In this document: piece by piece, positions 53,174 to 62,504 of the stretch | How positions within the stretch are numbered: the stretch's first letter is position 1 | Layout of the letters: each line of letters starts with the position of its first letter | NCBI GenBank assembly: GCA_965200685.1 | Contig: OZ241379.1 | Span: 372,001 to 436,000 of the forward strand | Origin: Bin5 sp965200685 | Lineage (GTDB): Bacteria; Chloroflexota; Anaerolineae; Caldilineales; Caldilineaceae | Length of the DNA: 64,000 nt | Direction: 5' to 3' | Notes under the pieces: model-generated | The model's database searches: none | Seen by the model: the letters and a program-made list of their open reading frames with translations, nothing else | Told to the model about the DNA's origin: nothing | Made by a program: the position numbers and the translations under genes

Positions 53174-54490
53174 ATGAGCAACCCGCTATCGCAGGAACTG
53201 AAGACGGATGAGGCCTTTCTTGCCTGGATCGACCAGCCCGACCCCCGCCAGCTTCTACGCGAGAGTGATCCCGATATCTTTCAAACGATTGAATTGGAAC
53301 GGCAGCGTCAAACCAATGGTATTGAACTGATCGCCAGTGAAAATTACGTATTCCCTGAGGTATTGGCTGCGGCAGGCAGTGTACTGACGAATAAATACGC
53401 GGAAGGCTATCCAGGACAGCGCTATTACGGCGGCTGCGAGTATGTAGACATTGCCGAGAAAATCGCAATCGAACGGGCGCAGGCCCTCTTCGGTGCCGAA
53501 CATGCCAATGTACAGCCCCACTCCGGTGCCCAGGCCAATGCCGCTGTCTATATGGCCCTGCTGCAACCTCACGACACTGTGCTGGCAATGAAACTAGACC
53601 ATGGCGGCCACCTGAGTCACGGCTTCCATCTGAACAGTTCCGGACACTACTACAACTTCGTACATTACGGTCTCAATCCACAAACGGAACAGATCGACTA
53701 TGACATCATCCGGCAGATGGCCGCGGAACACCAGCCCAAACTCCTGCTGGTGGGGGCCAGTGCCTATCCCCGCCATTTCGACTACGCCATCTTACGTGAG
53801 ATCGCCGATGAAGCCGGTTGTTTACTGATGATGGACATGGCCCATGTGGCCGGTCTAGTCGTCACCGGGCTGCACCCAGACCCGGTCCCCTATTGTGATG
53901 TGGTGACAACGACCACCCACAAGACCCTGCGCGGCCCCCGGGGCGGGTTGATCCTCTGCAAACAGGCGTATGCGAAGGCCATCAACCGGGCAGTCTTCCC
54001 CGGCATACAGGGTGGGCCATTACTGCATATCATTGCAGCCAAGGCCGTTGCTTTCAAACTGGCTATGGAGACGTCCTTCACAGCCTATCAACAACAAGTG
54101 CTGGACAACGCACGGGTGCTGGGCGATACCTTGCAGCAAGAGGGGCTGCGGGTCGTCTCCGGCGGCACGGACAATCATCTGCTTCTGGTCGATCTGAACA
54201 GCCTAGGCGAGCAAGATATCAGCGGCAAGCTGGTTGAGTTGGCCTTGGACAACGCGGCCATTCACTGCAACAAAAATATGATCCCCTTTGACCCGCGCAA
54301 GGCGATGGTGAGCAGCGGCATCCGTCTGGGCAGTCCGGCAGCGACCACCCGTGGGATGAAAGAGGCCCAGTTTGAACGGGTCGGTCGTTGGATTGCGTCG
54401 ATTGCCCACAGCCCGAAAGACACGGCCCTACAGGAGATCGTGCGGGAACAGGTGATGACAATGGTACGGGACTTCCCTGTACCGGCGTAG
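53174..54490 (+). CDS. glyA: Serine hydroxymethyltransferase
   Basis: A 438-residue PLP enzyme interconverting serine and glycine with THF. ELIASENYVFPEV, the PLP-lysine motif TTTTHKTLRGPRGG (K250) and HSGAQAN are all as in GlyA. I choose ATG 53174, behind CAGGAG by 10 nt, over a longer in-frame start at 53024 that lacks a site and would add an unrelated 50-residue tail. It is followed 57 bp later by radA. It provides 5,10-methylene-THF, complementing Fhs at 13426. Confidence 0.97.
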   Translation: MSNPLSQELKTDEAFLAWIDQPDPRQLLRESDPDIFQTIELERQRQTNGIELIASENYVFPEVLAAAGSVLTNKYAEGYPGQRYYGGCEYVDIAEKIAIERAQALFGAEHANVQPHSGAQANAAVYMALLQPHDTVLAMKLDHGGHLSHGFHLNSSGHYYNFVHYGLNPQTEQIDYDIIRQMAAEHQPKLLLVGASAYPRHFDYAILREIADEAGCLLMMDMAHVAGLVVTGLHPDPVPYCDVVTTTTHKTLRGPRGGLILCKQAYAKAINRAVFPGIQGGPLLHIIAAKAVAFKLAMETSFTAYQQQVLDNARVLGDTLQQEGLRVVSGGTDNHLLLVDLNSLGEQDISGKLVELALDNAAIHCNKNMIPFDPRKAMVSSGIRLGSPAATTRGMKEAQFERVGRWIASIAHSPKDTALQEIVREQVMTMVRDFPVPA

Positions 54491-54547
54491 AAATCTCGAT
54501 GGCCTGTAGCCAGTGGCCAATAACTGGTAGGAAAAAAGGGGGCGGCT

Positions 54548-55930
54548 GTGGCTGCGAAGGTCAAAACCCGATATGTCTGTTCCGAATGCGGCAGCACACA
54601 GATGAAATGGATGGGCAAATGTCCAGACTGCGGCCAATGGAACACGCTGGAAGAGACCCGCACGAGCCCGCGCGCTGGCGGCTCTGGGGCACGCAGCGGG
54701 CTATTTGACGCGCCGGCCCCCCTAGCATTGCCCGACATCCCCAATGATCCATCCCGCCGCATCATCTTGGCAGATAGAGAACTGAACCGAGTCTTGGGTG
54801 GTGGCATCGTGCCCGGTGCGGGGATTCTGGTCGGCGGCGATCCAGGCATCGGCAAGAGCACGCTGCTCATGCAGACCGCGGCCGAGGTAGCCCATCAAGT
54901 CGGTCAGGTCCTGTACGTCAGCGCAGAGGAGAGCGCGTATCAGATCGGGCAGCGCGCATCCCGTTTAGGGGTTGAGGAGAAGCGGCTGTTCATTCTAGCC
55001 GACACGATTCTTGAGCAGATTCTAGAACACATCGGTCAGATGAAACCGGCCCTGGTGATCATTGATTCTGTACAGGCCATCCATAGTGACGCCAACACCA
55101 GTGCCGCGGGCGCAATTTCCCAGGTGCGAGATTGCACTGCCCGCCTGTTGCGACAGGCCAAACAGCTCAACATTCCGCTGTTCCTCGTCGGCCATATGAC
55201 AAAAGAGGGGTCTATCGCCGGCCCTCGGGTGCTGGAGCATATGGTGGATGCCGTGCTCCAATTGGAAGGCGAACGCTTCCATGCCTACCGGCTGCTACGC
55301 TCAGTGAAAAACCGCTTCGGTAGTACCAATGAAGTGGGCGTTTTTGAGATGACAGAGAAGGGGATGGAGCCAGTTGCGAACCCCTCAGAGCTTTTCCTAG
55401 CGGAGCGGCTTCCCAATGCGGCCGGCAGTGCCATCGCCGTGCCCTTAGAGGGCAGCCGGCCTCTGCTTGTTGAAGTGCAGGCCTTGGCCAGTGCCACTGC
55501 ATTCAGCCAACCCCGGCGCACAGGGAATGGTGTAGACTTCAACCGGCTGCTCTTGGTGACAGCTGTGCTCAGCAAGCGCATGGGATTTAACTTGAGCACC
55601 CAAGACATCTTCGTAAATGTAATCGGTGGCATGCGGGTAGGGGAGCCGGCCGCAGACCTCGCAATTGCCTCAGCCATTACCAGCAGCTATCGCAATGTAC
55701 CAGTGACCGCGGATGTAGCGATTTTGGGCGAAATCGGTCTGAGTGGCGAACTACGCAGCGTCAGTCAGTTGCCCCGCCGCCTACGGGAAGCCGCGAAACT
55801 CGGCTTTTCCCGTGCAATCATACCCCACTATGCGCGCAAGCAGCACAAGCAAGCCGACATCCCCCCTGAAATCGAAACCATTGGCGTGCGTACGGTTACC
55901 GATGCCCTAGACGCAGCCCTAGTGAAGTGA
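54548..55930 (+). CDS. radA: DNA repair protein RadA
   Basis: A 460-residue RecA-like ATPase that promotes branch migration in recombination. The N-terminal zinc finger has C11, C14, C25 and C28. Walker A GDPGIGKST has its lysine at residue 103. KNRFG (254-258) is the RadA signature. The C-terminal Lon-like domain is present. The start is GTG 54548. Length is normal. It follows glyA by 57 bp in the same orientation. Confidence 0.95.
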   Translation: MAAKVKTRYVCSECGSTQMKWMGKCPDCGQWNTLEETRTSPRAGGSGARSGLFDAPAPLALPDIPNDPSRRIILADRELNRVLGGGIVPGAGILVGGDPGIGKSTLLMQTAAEVAHQVGQVLYVSAEESAYQIGQRASRLGVEEKRLFILADTILEQILEHIGQMKPALVIIDSVQAIHSDANTSAAGAISQVRDCTARLLRQAKQLNIPLFLVGHMTKEGSIAGPRVLEHMVDAVLQLEGERFHAYRLLRSVKNRFGSTNEVGVFEMTEKGMEPVANPSELFLAERLPNAAGSAIAVPLEGSRPLLVEVQALASATAFSQPRRTGNGVDFNRLLLVTAVLSKRMGFNLSTQDIFVNVIGGMRVGEPAADLAIASAITSSYRNVPVTADVAILGEIGLSGELRSVSQLPRRLREAAKLGFSRAIIPHYARKQHKQADIPPEIETIGVRTVTDALDAALVK

Positions 55931-56015
55931 AACACCAAAGCTCAGAGGATCCTGCCATTTTTGCAATGATGAATCGTGATAGAAAAATCGAATGTCCAGA
56001 AGACGGAGAACCCGA

Positions 56016-56693
56016 ATGTCTAAACTCAGCAAAGTCGATAGGTACCAACAGTTTCTGCGGGATCTGTTTCACAGCGACGATGGGGACCTGACCCGTTTGC
56101 AGATGGAGGCAGAGGCGGCCGGCTTGCCGGCCATCAGCATTGGCCCAGAGCAGGGCAAATTCTTACAACTGTTGGTGCAGCTAACCGCTGCCAGAAAGGT
56201 GCTGGAGATCGGTGTACTCGGTGGTTACAGCGGGGCATGGATCGCCCGGGCCTTGCCGGCGGGCGGCAAATTGATCGGCCTGGAGCTGGAACAAAAGCAC
56301 GCAGATTTTGCCCGGCGTCAATGGCAGAATATGGGGCTGGCCGACAAGATAGAGATACGGGTCGGGCCGGCCTTAGAAACCCTACCCGGCCTGGCTGACG
56401 AGGCACCCTTTGACCTCATTTTTATTGACGCGGACAAAAACAACTACCCTGTATATCTGGAATATGCGCTCCGCTACAGCCGACCGGGCACTGTCATTCT
56501 AGGCGATAATGTACGTATGGGTGGAAGTCTTGTCAATCCTGACCGCCAAGACTCCGATTGGGTACAAGGCATGCATACATTCGCCCAGAATCTCAGCAGA
56601 GACGAACGGCTCACCAGCACAGTAGTCCCCTACCCGGATGGGCTGGCCATGGCAGTGGTGAGGCCAGCTACTGGTAACTGCAGTATAGAATGA
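56016..56693 (+). CDS. SAM-dependent O-methyltransferase
   Basis: A 225-residue class I methyltransferase of the caffeoyl-CoA/catechol O-methyltransferase family. VLEIGVLGGYSGAW binds SAM, LELEQKH is motif post-I, and FIDADKNNYPVYLEY includes the metal-binding D. The small-molecule acceptor is unknown. ATG 56016 follows GGAG with about 8 nt; an ATG 24 bp upstream is an alternative without a site. Confidence 0.9.
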   Translation: MSKLSKVDRYQQFLRDLFHSDDGDLTRLQMEAEAAGLPAISIGPEQGKFLQLLVQLTAARKVLEIGVLGGYSGAWIARALPAGGKLIGLELEQKHADFARRQWQNMGLADKIEIRVGPALETLPGLADEAPFDLIFIDADKNNYPVYLEYALRYSRPGTVILGDNVRMGGSLVNPDRQDSDWVQGMHTFAQNLSRDERLTSTVVPYPDGLAMAVVRPATGNCSIE

Positions 56694-56753
56694 ACTGAGG
56701 CCGTTCTCGTCGCCAAACAGTTCATCCTCCGTTCCTTATACCCGCAGATCTCC

Positions 56754-57563
56754 ATGAACACATCAATTCTTTATTGCATTGTTCTGATGCCTGTCCTTCT
56801 CAACGCCTGCACGTTCTCCCCTCCATCGCTCCCGCATACGCCTGTAGAGGGCAACTGGCGGCTCACTTGGAGCGACGAATTTCATGGCCCTGAGATCAAC
56901 CCGGCCAACTGGATTTTTGACATCGGTGGCAGTGGTTGGGGCAACGAAGAGTGGCAATTTTACACGGATCTGCCCGGCAACGCCCGTATTGAAAAGGGCA
57001 TGCTCGTCATTGAAGCCAAAGAGGAGAGATTCGGTTCGCGCAGCTACACGTCCGCCCGGCTCAAAACTCAGGGCCTTCAAGAGTTCCGGTATGGTCTCAT
57101 TGAAGCGCGTATCCGTATCCCTCGTGGGCAAGGCATTTGGCCTGCTTTCTGGGCATTGGGCGCGAACATTGAGGAAGTACGCTGGCCTTATTGCGGCGAA
57201 ATCGACATTATGGAAAACATCGGCCGGGAGCCACGCACGATCCATGGGAGCGTCCATGGGCCGGGCTATGCCGGCGGCAACAGCAACAGCGGCGGCTATA
57301 CCTTTGCGGATGCGGCCGTGGCCGACACCTTCCACATCTTCGCCATCGTCTGGGAGCCGGAGCAGATTCGCTGGTATGTGGACGGTATCCACTACCACAC
57401 GGTCATACCCAGCCACAGTGAATGGGTCTTCGACCAGCCCTTCTTCCTCATCTTGAACGTGGCAGTCGGTGGCCGCTGGCCCGGCTATCCTGATGATTCC
57501 ACGGCATTTCCCCAGCAGATGTTCATCGACTGGGTGCGGGTTTATCATACCAGTGATCGGTGA
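56754..57563 (+). CDS. Glycoside hydrolase family 16 lipoprotein
   Basis: A 269-residue endo-beta-glucanase-like enzyme. The lipobox is in LLNACTF (C19), so it is exported and lipid-anchored. The GH16 active site is EIDIMEN, with E149 nucleophile, D151 and E154 acid/base. WSDEFHGPEINPANW and WPAFWALG are classic laminarinase blocks. It probably cleaves beta-1,3-glucans (laminarin) or related beta-glucans outside the cell. Length is that of a single catalytic domain. Confidence 0.92.
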   Translation: MNTSILYCIVLMPVLLNACTFSPPSLPHTPVEGNWRLTWSDEFHGPEINPANWIFDIGGSGWGNEEWQFYTDLPGNARIEKGMLVIEAKEERFGSRSYTSARLKTQGLQEFRYGLIEARIRIPRGQGIWPAFWALGANIEEVRWPYCGEIDIMENIGREPRTIHGSVHGPGYAGGNSNSGGYTFADAAVADTFHIFAIVWEPEQIRWYVDGIHYHTVIPSHSEWVFDQPFFLILNVAVGGRWPGYPDDSTAFPQQMFIDWVRVYHTSDR

Positions 57564-57694
57564 CCTCAACACCGACCATCCTCGGCATTAGGATTTAAGG
57601 CCCCTACAGTTTGTGATTTATCTGATCCGCACTTCTCTGTTATAATCGTGGCCAGTAAATCGCAATTTCAGGCATCTGCAATTCGGAGAAAAAT

Positions 57695-58918
57695 ATGATC
57701 GCATCCAGTATCGTCAGGGCTGCTGTATTGGGGGTGTTGTTCTTCTGCCTCGTCGCTTGCACATCTGGCCCTCCCGCATCACCAGCAATCACCAACACAC
57801 CTCTTACAGGCACGGCTATACCGACCCAAGCCACGGAGTGGCCGAACATTGCGCTGGTTCAGATATTTTCCGGGCTGAATAAGCCTGTAGACCTCGCCCA
57901 CGCGCAAGACAGCTCTGGGCGGCTGTATGTCGTAGAACAGGAGGGCCTGATTCAGATGTTTGAGAATGGTGTCAGAAGCCAGATGCCATTTCTGGACATC
58001 CGCGAGCGGGTGATGTGTTGCGGCGAACGGGGGTTGTTGGGCATTGCCTTTCCAGCGGACTTCGTCAGCAGCCGCCAGGTGTACGCCAACTATACGACCA
58101 CTGCCCCCGGCAGCCTGCATACCCGTGTCTCTCGCTTCAGCCTACACCGCGACATGCATCAGGTAGACCCGGATTCGGAAGAGATCCTTCTCCAGATCCC
58201 GCAGCCTTTTAGCAATCATAACGGCGGCCAGATCGTCTTCGGGCCCAAAGGCAATTTGTGGGTAGGAATGGGGGACGGGGGCAGCGGTGGTGATCCCCAG
58301 AATAATGGACAAAAAGGCCAGACACTCCTGGGCAAACTCCTACGCATCAATGTAACTTCCTCCACAGAGACACTGTACACAATCCCTGCGGACAATCCTT
58401 TCGTCGGCAATGACGAATTTCTGGATGAAATCTGGGCCTACGGCTTACGTAACCCCTGGCGTTTCTCCTTCGACCGCCAGACCGGTGATCTCTACATCGC
58501 TGATGTCGGGCAAAACGCTTGGGAGGAGGTCAACTTTCAGCCTGCCAGCAGCCCTGGGGGCGAAAACTATGGCTGGCGTTTCACGGAAGGGACCTACTGC
58601 TTCCAGCCCCCTACCGACTGCCCGGCCGCTGGTCTTACTCTGCCGGTGGCAGAGTACGGTCGTGACAGTGGCCTATCCATCACAGGAGGATTCGTCTTCC
58701 GGGGGAATCAGCCATCGTTACAGGGCATCTACATGTACGCAGATTACGTCACCGGGCGCATTTGGGGGCTCCGACAGGTCAATGATTCATGGGAAACCAA
58801 ATTGCTTTTGGACACGTCCCACAACATCAGCAGCTTCGGTGAAGACGAAGCGGGCAATCTGTATGTCGTCGCCCATGGTGGTACGATTCTACAGATTCAG
58901 GTTGTGGACGAAGAGTGA
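57695..58918 (+). CDS. PQQ-dependent sugar dehydrogenase (glucose/sorbosone family) lipoprotein
   Basis: A 407-residue six-bladed beta-propeller. The N-terminal lipobox is FFCLVAC (C24). The blocks GLLGIAFP, NHNGGQIVFGPKG, MGDGGSGGDPQNN and RNPWRFSFDRQTGDLYIADVGQNAWEEV are characteristic of the glucose/sorbosone dehydrogenase family, which holds PQQ in a central site. It would oxidise aldose sugars in the envelope. A TATAAT at 57641-57646 is a plausible -10. Confidence 0.9.
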   Translation: MIASSIVRAAVLGVLFFCLVACTSGPPASPAITNTPLTGTAIPTQATEWPNIALVQIFSGLNKPVDLAHAQDSSGRLYVVEQEGLIQMFENGVRSQMPFLDIRERVMCCGERGLLGIAFPADFVSSRQVYANYTTTAPGSLHTRVSRFSLHRDMHQVDPDSEEILLQIPQPFSNHNGGQIVFGPKGNLWVGMGDGGSGGDPQNNGQKGQTLLGKLLRINVTSSTETLYTIPADNPFVGNDEFLDEIWAYGLRNPWRFSFDRQTGDLYIADVGQNAWEEVNFQPASSPGGENYGWRFTEGTYCFQPPTDCPAAGLTLPVAEYGRDSGLSITGGFVFRGNQPSLQGIYMYADYVTGRIWGLRQVNDSWETKLLLDTSHNISSFGEDEAGNLYVVAHGGTILQIQVVDEE

Positions 58919-59004
58919 ATCTCATTCATCACCCTTGCACATGAGCCAACAACAGATACGCTGCGGGAGATCCAAACGTTCCACAGCGTATCTGTTCCTC
59001 CGCT

Positions 59005-59355
59005 TCAGCGTACAAGGAGTGGGCCAAGAGGCCGTCCACCTAGCAGATGGAAATGAGTATGCAAGACTTCCTGATTGCCATCTGCCCCGATATTTGTGAT
59101 GAAGCGCCAGCCGCTTTCATGGATGCCTTCTTGCGCGGCGATCTGCCCTGCCGCCTGTACGATACGCCCCATCACCGTTGCTTGTTCCTCGCCCATCTCT
59201 CCTAAGCTGCCGAAATGCTGATTGGGAACAATCAGCACATGGACTGGGGCCTGAGGCGCAATGTCCCGGAAGGCTGTCACCAGTTCGTCCTGATAGAGCT
59301 GGTCCGAGGGGATCTCCCCCTTTATGATTTTACAAAAAATGCAGTCATTGTTCAC
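59005..59355 (-). CDS. HIT-domain (histidine triad) nucleotide-binding protein
   Basis: A 116-residue purine-nucleoside phosphoramidase/hydrolase of the HinT family. The triad is H99-T-H101-F-H103 in HTHFHLLGGR, with H101 catalytic. The most likely start is GTG at 59353-59355, giving MNNDCIFCKII and preceded by ACGAGGAAATCC; a TTG 21 bp upstream sits inside leuS. It is immediately downstream of leuS on the same strand, 13 bp beyond the leuS stop, and likely co-transcribed. Confidence 0.88.
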   Translation of the reverse strand: MNNDCIFCKIIKGEIPSDQLYQDELVTAFRDIAPQAPVHVLIVPNQHFGSLGEMGEEQATVMGRIVQAAGQIAAQEGIHESGWRFITNIGADGNQEVLHTHFHLLGGRPLGPLLVR

Positions 59356-59368
59356 GGATTTCCTCGTT

Positions 59369-61912
59369 TCATCCAATCACAATATTCACCAACTTATCCG
59401 GCACGACGATGACCTGGCGGACCTGCTTGCCACTGGTCCAGCGCTGCACATTTGCCGAAGCTAGGGCCAGGGTCTCCACTGTCTCTCTTGCTGTGCCCGG
59501 GGCCATCTGCAGCTTATCCCGCACCCGGCCATTGACCTGCACGACAACGGTCACTTCCTCTTCTTTGGCCTTCTCCGCATCGGCCTGGGGCCAAGCCTGC
59601 AGGTGAATACTCCGAGATGCCCCATTGATGTTCTCCACACGCTGCCACAGTTCCTCGCTGATGTGGGGGAAGATCGGGGCCATCAACAACAATAAAGTGC
59701 GGACTGCCTGCTGCCAAGCCGCAGATCTGTTTGGCTCGTCGTTGGGGACAGCGGCATCAAACGTATCCTTTGCCTTGATCAGATAGTTATTGAACTCCAT
59801 CAGCGCGGCAATGGCGGTGTTAAAACGAAAGCCGCTGAGGTCTTCCGTCACCTTCAGGGTCGTCTGGTGCATCTTACGCTCCAGGTGGCGTACATCCTCA
59901 GCGGTCGGGGCTGCTTCCACATTCGCCGCCTTTGGCTCGTCAACAACGACACTCCACACCCGGTATAGAAAGCGGGTCATCCCTTCCATAGCCCTGGGGT
60001 CCCACGGCCCGCCCTGATCCCACGGGCCGATGAACATCAGATAGCCCCGTACTGTGTCCGCGCCGTATCTGTCCACATATTCATCTGGGTTGACCACATT
60101 CCCCCGGCTTTTGGACATCCTCTCTCCATCCGGACCCAGAATTATCCCCTGATTGAACAGGCGCAGCATAGGCTCATCAAAGGCCACAATGCCCATATCC
60201 TGCATGGCCTTCGTAAAGAAACGGGTATATAGCAGGTGCATTGTGGCATGTTCAACGCCGCCGGTGTACTGATCAACCGGCAGCCAGTATTCCCCTCGTG
60301 TTTTGCCCCAAGGGATATCCTGCGCGGCCAGCGGCTCTCCCGCCTTGTGATAGGGATCCACATACGCGTACTGATACCAACTGGAGCACATAAAGGTGTC
60401 CATGGTGTCCGTTTCCCGCTCGGCGTCACCATCACAACGCGGGCACATCACATAGCGGAAGCCTTCATGATAGTTTAGCGGGCTTTCGCCGGTGGGCTTG
60501 AACTGCGCGTCGTCGGGCAGACGCACGGGCAGGTCGGTGTACGGAACCGGCACAGTGCCACATGTTTCACAATGGATCATGGGAATCGGCGCGCCCCACA
60601 TGCGTTGACGGCTGATCAGCCAATCTCGCAGTCGATAGTTGACTGCACCCTTGCCTTTGTTGTTTTCCTCCAACCAGTCGATGGCTGCTCTGACGCTTGC
60701 GCCCTTGCCTACGGGCACACCATTCAGCGGCCCGGAGTTGACCATCACCCCTGGGCCGGGCCAGGCTGATTCCAAGTCGTCAGCGGTGCGAACGTGGCCT
60801 ATTTCTGCATCATCGGGCGGCTGTACGACGAGGCGAATCGGCAGCTCGTACTTCTTGGCGAACGCAAAGTCGCGCTGGTCATGGCCGGGTACGGCCATAA
60901 TGGCACCGGTGCCATAGCCCATCATCACGTAGTCGGCGACCCATACCGGAATTCGCTGGTCGTTTACCGGATTCACAGCATAGCCACCGCTGAAGACGCC
61001 GGTTTTTTCTTTATCTTCGGCGGTACGTGCGATCTCATCCAAGCGGCTCGCCTGCTCTACATACGCCTCCACTATGCTACGCTGCTCATCGGTTGTAATC
61101 TCTGCCACCAGCGGATGCTCCGGGGCCAGTACCATAAAGGTCGCGCCCCACAGGGTATCTGGGCGGGTCGTAAAGATCTTGATGGCAGCCCCGGTTTCTG
61201 TTGTAAATGTCACCTCAGCCCCGTGGCTACGCCCGATCCAGTTGGTCTGCATCACCTTGACAGGCTGCGGCCAGTCGATCTCGTCCAAAGCATCCAGCAA
61301 CTCGGCAGCATAGTTGGTGATGCGGAACTTCCACTGATTCAGGTTTTTCTTGATGACCGGCGTGTCACAACGTTCACAGTGGCGACCCTCACCCGACACC
61401 TGTTCTCGAGCCAGTGTGGTGTTGCAATTGGGGCACCAGTCCACCGGCGCGAACTCTCTGTAGGCCAGCCCTTTGTCGTACAGTTTGAGGAAGAACCACT
61501 GGGACCATTTGTAATACTCGGGATCGCAGGTGATGGCCTCCCGGTCCCAAGCCCACATGGCACCCATGCGACGCAACTGTCCCCGCATCCGTTCGATGTT
61601 CTTATAGGTCCATTCTTTGGGATGAACGTTATTTTTGATGGCCGCGTTCTCGGCCGGCAGGCCAAAGGCATCAAAGCCAATGGGGAAGAACACATTGTAG
61701 CCATTCATACGGCGGAAGCGCGCGGCCGCATCACTAGGCGTCATGGCATACCAATGGCCTGTATGCAGATCACCGGAGGTATAGGGCAGCATGGTTAGCG
61801 CATACCATTTCGGCCTGTCCGGATCTTCAACAGTATCGTGCAGTCCCTGGTCCTCCCAATGTTCCTGCCATTTTGCCTCGATCTCTTTGTGCATGTATCT
61901 GTCAGACATCAT
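59369..61912 (-). CDS. leuS: Leucyl-tRNA synthetase
   Basis: An 847-residue class Ia aminoacyl-tRNA synthetase. The HIGH-type motif is HTGH (50-53), and MSKS (599-602) is the KMSKS-type motif. An editing (CP1) domain lies between, and a zinc-ribbon region has CPNC...CERCD. Length is normal. Two ATGs (61912, 61909) follow TTTAGGAGATC; the second has 6-nt spacing and may be the true start. The gene is preceded by an unusually long structured leader (61979-62190). Confidence 0.96.
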   Translation of the reverse strand: MMSDRYMHKEIEAKWQEHWEDQGLHDTVEDPDRPKWYALTMLPYTSGDLHTGHWYAMTPSDAAARFRRMNGYNVFFPIGFDAFGLPAENAAIKNNVHPKEWTYKNIERMRGQLRRMGAMWAWDREAITCDPEYYKWSQWFFLKLYDKGLAYREFAPVDWCPNCNTTLAREQVSGEGRHCERCDTPVIKKNLNQWKFRITNYAAELLDALDEIDWPQPVKVMQTNWIGRSHGAEVTFTTETGAAIKIFTTRPDTLWGATFMVLAPEHPLVAEITTDEQRSIVEAYVEQASRLDEIARTAEDKEKTGVFSGGYAVNPVNDQRIPVWVADYVMMGYGTGAIMAVPGHDQRDFAFAKKYELPIRLVVQPPDDAEIGHVRTADDLESAWPGPGVMVNSGPLNGVPVGKGASVRAAIDWLEENNKGKGAVNYRLRDWLISRQRMWGAPIPMIHCETCGTVPVPYTDLPVRLPDDAQFKPTGESPLNYHEGFRYVMCPRCDGDAERETDTMDTFMCSSWYQYAYVDPYHKAGEPLAAQDIPWGKTRGEYWLPVDQYTGGVEHATMHLLYTRFFTKAMQDMGIVAFDEPMLRLFNQGIILGPDGERMSKSRGNVVNPDEYVDRYGADTVRGYLMFIGPWDQGGPWDPRAMEGMTRFLYRVWSVVVDEPKAANVEAAPTAEDVRHLERKMHQTTLKVTEDLSGFRFNTAIAALMEFNNYLIKAKDTFDAAVPNDEPNRSAAWQQAVRTLLLLMAPIFPHISEELWQRVENINGASRSIHLQAWPQADAEKAKEEEVTVVVQVNGRVRDKLQMAPGTARETVETLALASANVQRWTSGKQVRQVIVVPDKLVNIVIG

Positions 61913-61978
61913 GATCTCCTAAATCATGGCGGATGGTTTCTTTTGCAATGGCTGTTCAGGCAAGAGGCTGAAAACAGT

Positions 61979-62190
61979 AAAGACGTGACACATGAAAATT
62001 CTGTGTGCGTCTTTACGCATCACGTTCCATGTCCCACGTCTTTGATTGCGCCCGCTCTGGCACAGGGAAGGCAGCATCATACACTCCCCTGGCGCGGGCT
62101 ATCTAAGCGCGATAACTCCACCGACAGCGAAACCGCCGCTCGTAGAAGAAATGGAGATTCGGGTCCAACGCGCTAAGTTTTGCATGATAG
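61979..62190 (-). promoter_or_regulatory. Long structured leader of leuS: three consecutive stem-loops
   Basis: Read leftward from the promoter at 62196-62224, the RNA can form three domains. Domain A joins CTATC (62186-62190) with GATAG (62099-62103), AGCGCG (62169-62174) with CGCGCT (62106-62111), and CTCCA (62152-62156) with TGGAG (62116-62120). Domain B has GCCCGC (62094-62099) with GCGGGC (62050-62055), with CAGGG/CCCTG inside. Its outermost base shares position 62099 with domain A, so the last pair competes. Domain C pairs AAAGACGTG (62035-62043) with CACGTCTTT (61979-61987), extended inward to CATG, around a TGCGT/ACGCA hairpin (62006-62019). The canonical T-box sequence is absent. The rest of 61913-62504 holds the two divergent promoters and the mtnA leader, with no gene. 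Confidence 0.5.
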
Positions 62191-62195
62191 ATTGC

Positions 62196-62224
62196 AGTAT
62201 AACAGACATGGGGATTGTGTGCAA
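62196..62224 (-). promoter_or_regulatory. leuS promoter
   Basis: On the minus strand, -35 TTGCAC (62219-62224), a 17-bp spacer and -10 TATACT (62196-62201). The start site would be near 62189, giving a leader of about 275 nt to the leuS ATG. Confidence 0.65.
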
Positions 62225-62339
62225 GAACGTTCTTTCTCATTGCCAGACATGGAGCGGAATCGTACAGTTTCGATCAGGACACAATGGGATTGCGTATCAG
62301 GGGTTCAATTTCCCCTTGACTTCTGACCCATTCGCGGTT

Positions 62340-62369
62340 TTGACAAAAAATCCTGGCCTATGCTACTCT
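62340..62369 (+). promoter_or_regulatory. mtnA leader promoter
   Basis: Consensus -35 TTGACA (62340-62345), an 18-bp spacer and -10-like TACTCT (62364-62369) lie about 135 bp before the mtnA start. Another TTGACT at 62316-62321 lies upstream. Confidence 0.55.
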
Positions 62370-62450
62370 ATTGTAGTAGAAGTTCTTGCAGTTCGCATAC
62401 GAAGCGGCTGACGAGTTGAAATCTGAACCATCAATACTAAAGTAAGAAAC

Positions 62451-62488
62451 GAAACCCCTCTGGAGTGTTCCAAGGGGTTTCTTGTTAG
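62451..62488 (+). terminator. Terminator-like hairpin in the mtnA leader (candidate attenuator)
   Basis: GAAACCCCT (62451-62459) pairs with AGGGGTTTC (62473-62481), with an inner TGGA/TCCA helix (62461-62464 with 62469-62472), a bulged C and a 4-nt GTGT loop. TTGTTAG follows. It stands 17-24 nt before the mtnA start and about 75 nt after the likely transcription start. There is no gene upstream on this strand for it to terminate, so an attenuator or a stand-alone short RNA is likely. Confidence 0.55.
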
Positions 62489-62504
62489 AAAATGGAGTAT
62501 TTTC

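Noticed and set aside
56763..57572. 269-codon frame antisense to the GH16 gene
   Set aside because: It duplicates the extent of the GH16 gene, whose active site and lipobox are clear on the plus strand.
60794..61798. 334-codon frame antisense to leuS
   Set aside because: It is the complement of conserved LeuS coding sequence, without motifs or ribosome site.
62110..62130. GGTGG followed by CGCG in the leuS leader, recalling a T-box
   Set aside because: Spacing and the ACC of the T-box core do not fit, it is far from the gene, and the predicted acceptor-end pairing would not match a leucine tRNA.
62295..62325. T-arm-like GGGGTTCAATTTCCCC, suggesting a tRNA
   Set aside because: The loop is 8 nt rather than 7 for a proper stem, and no acceptor, D or anticodon arm can be found around it.
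62408..62421. CTGACGA followed by GAAA in the mtnA leader, recalling a hammerhead ribozyme core
   Set aside because: Stem II would be missing and no proper stems I and III or cleavage triplet can be drawn around it.
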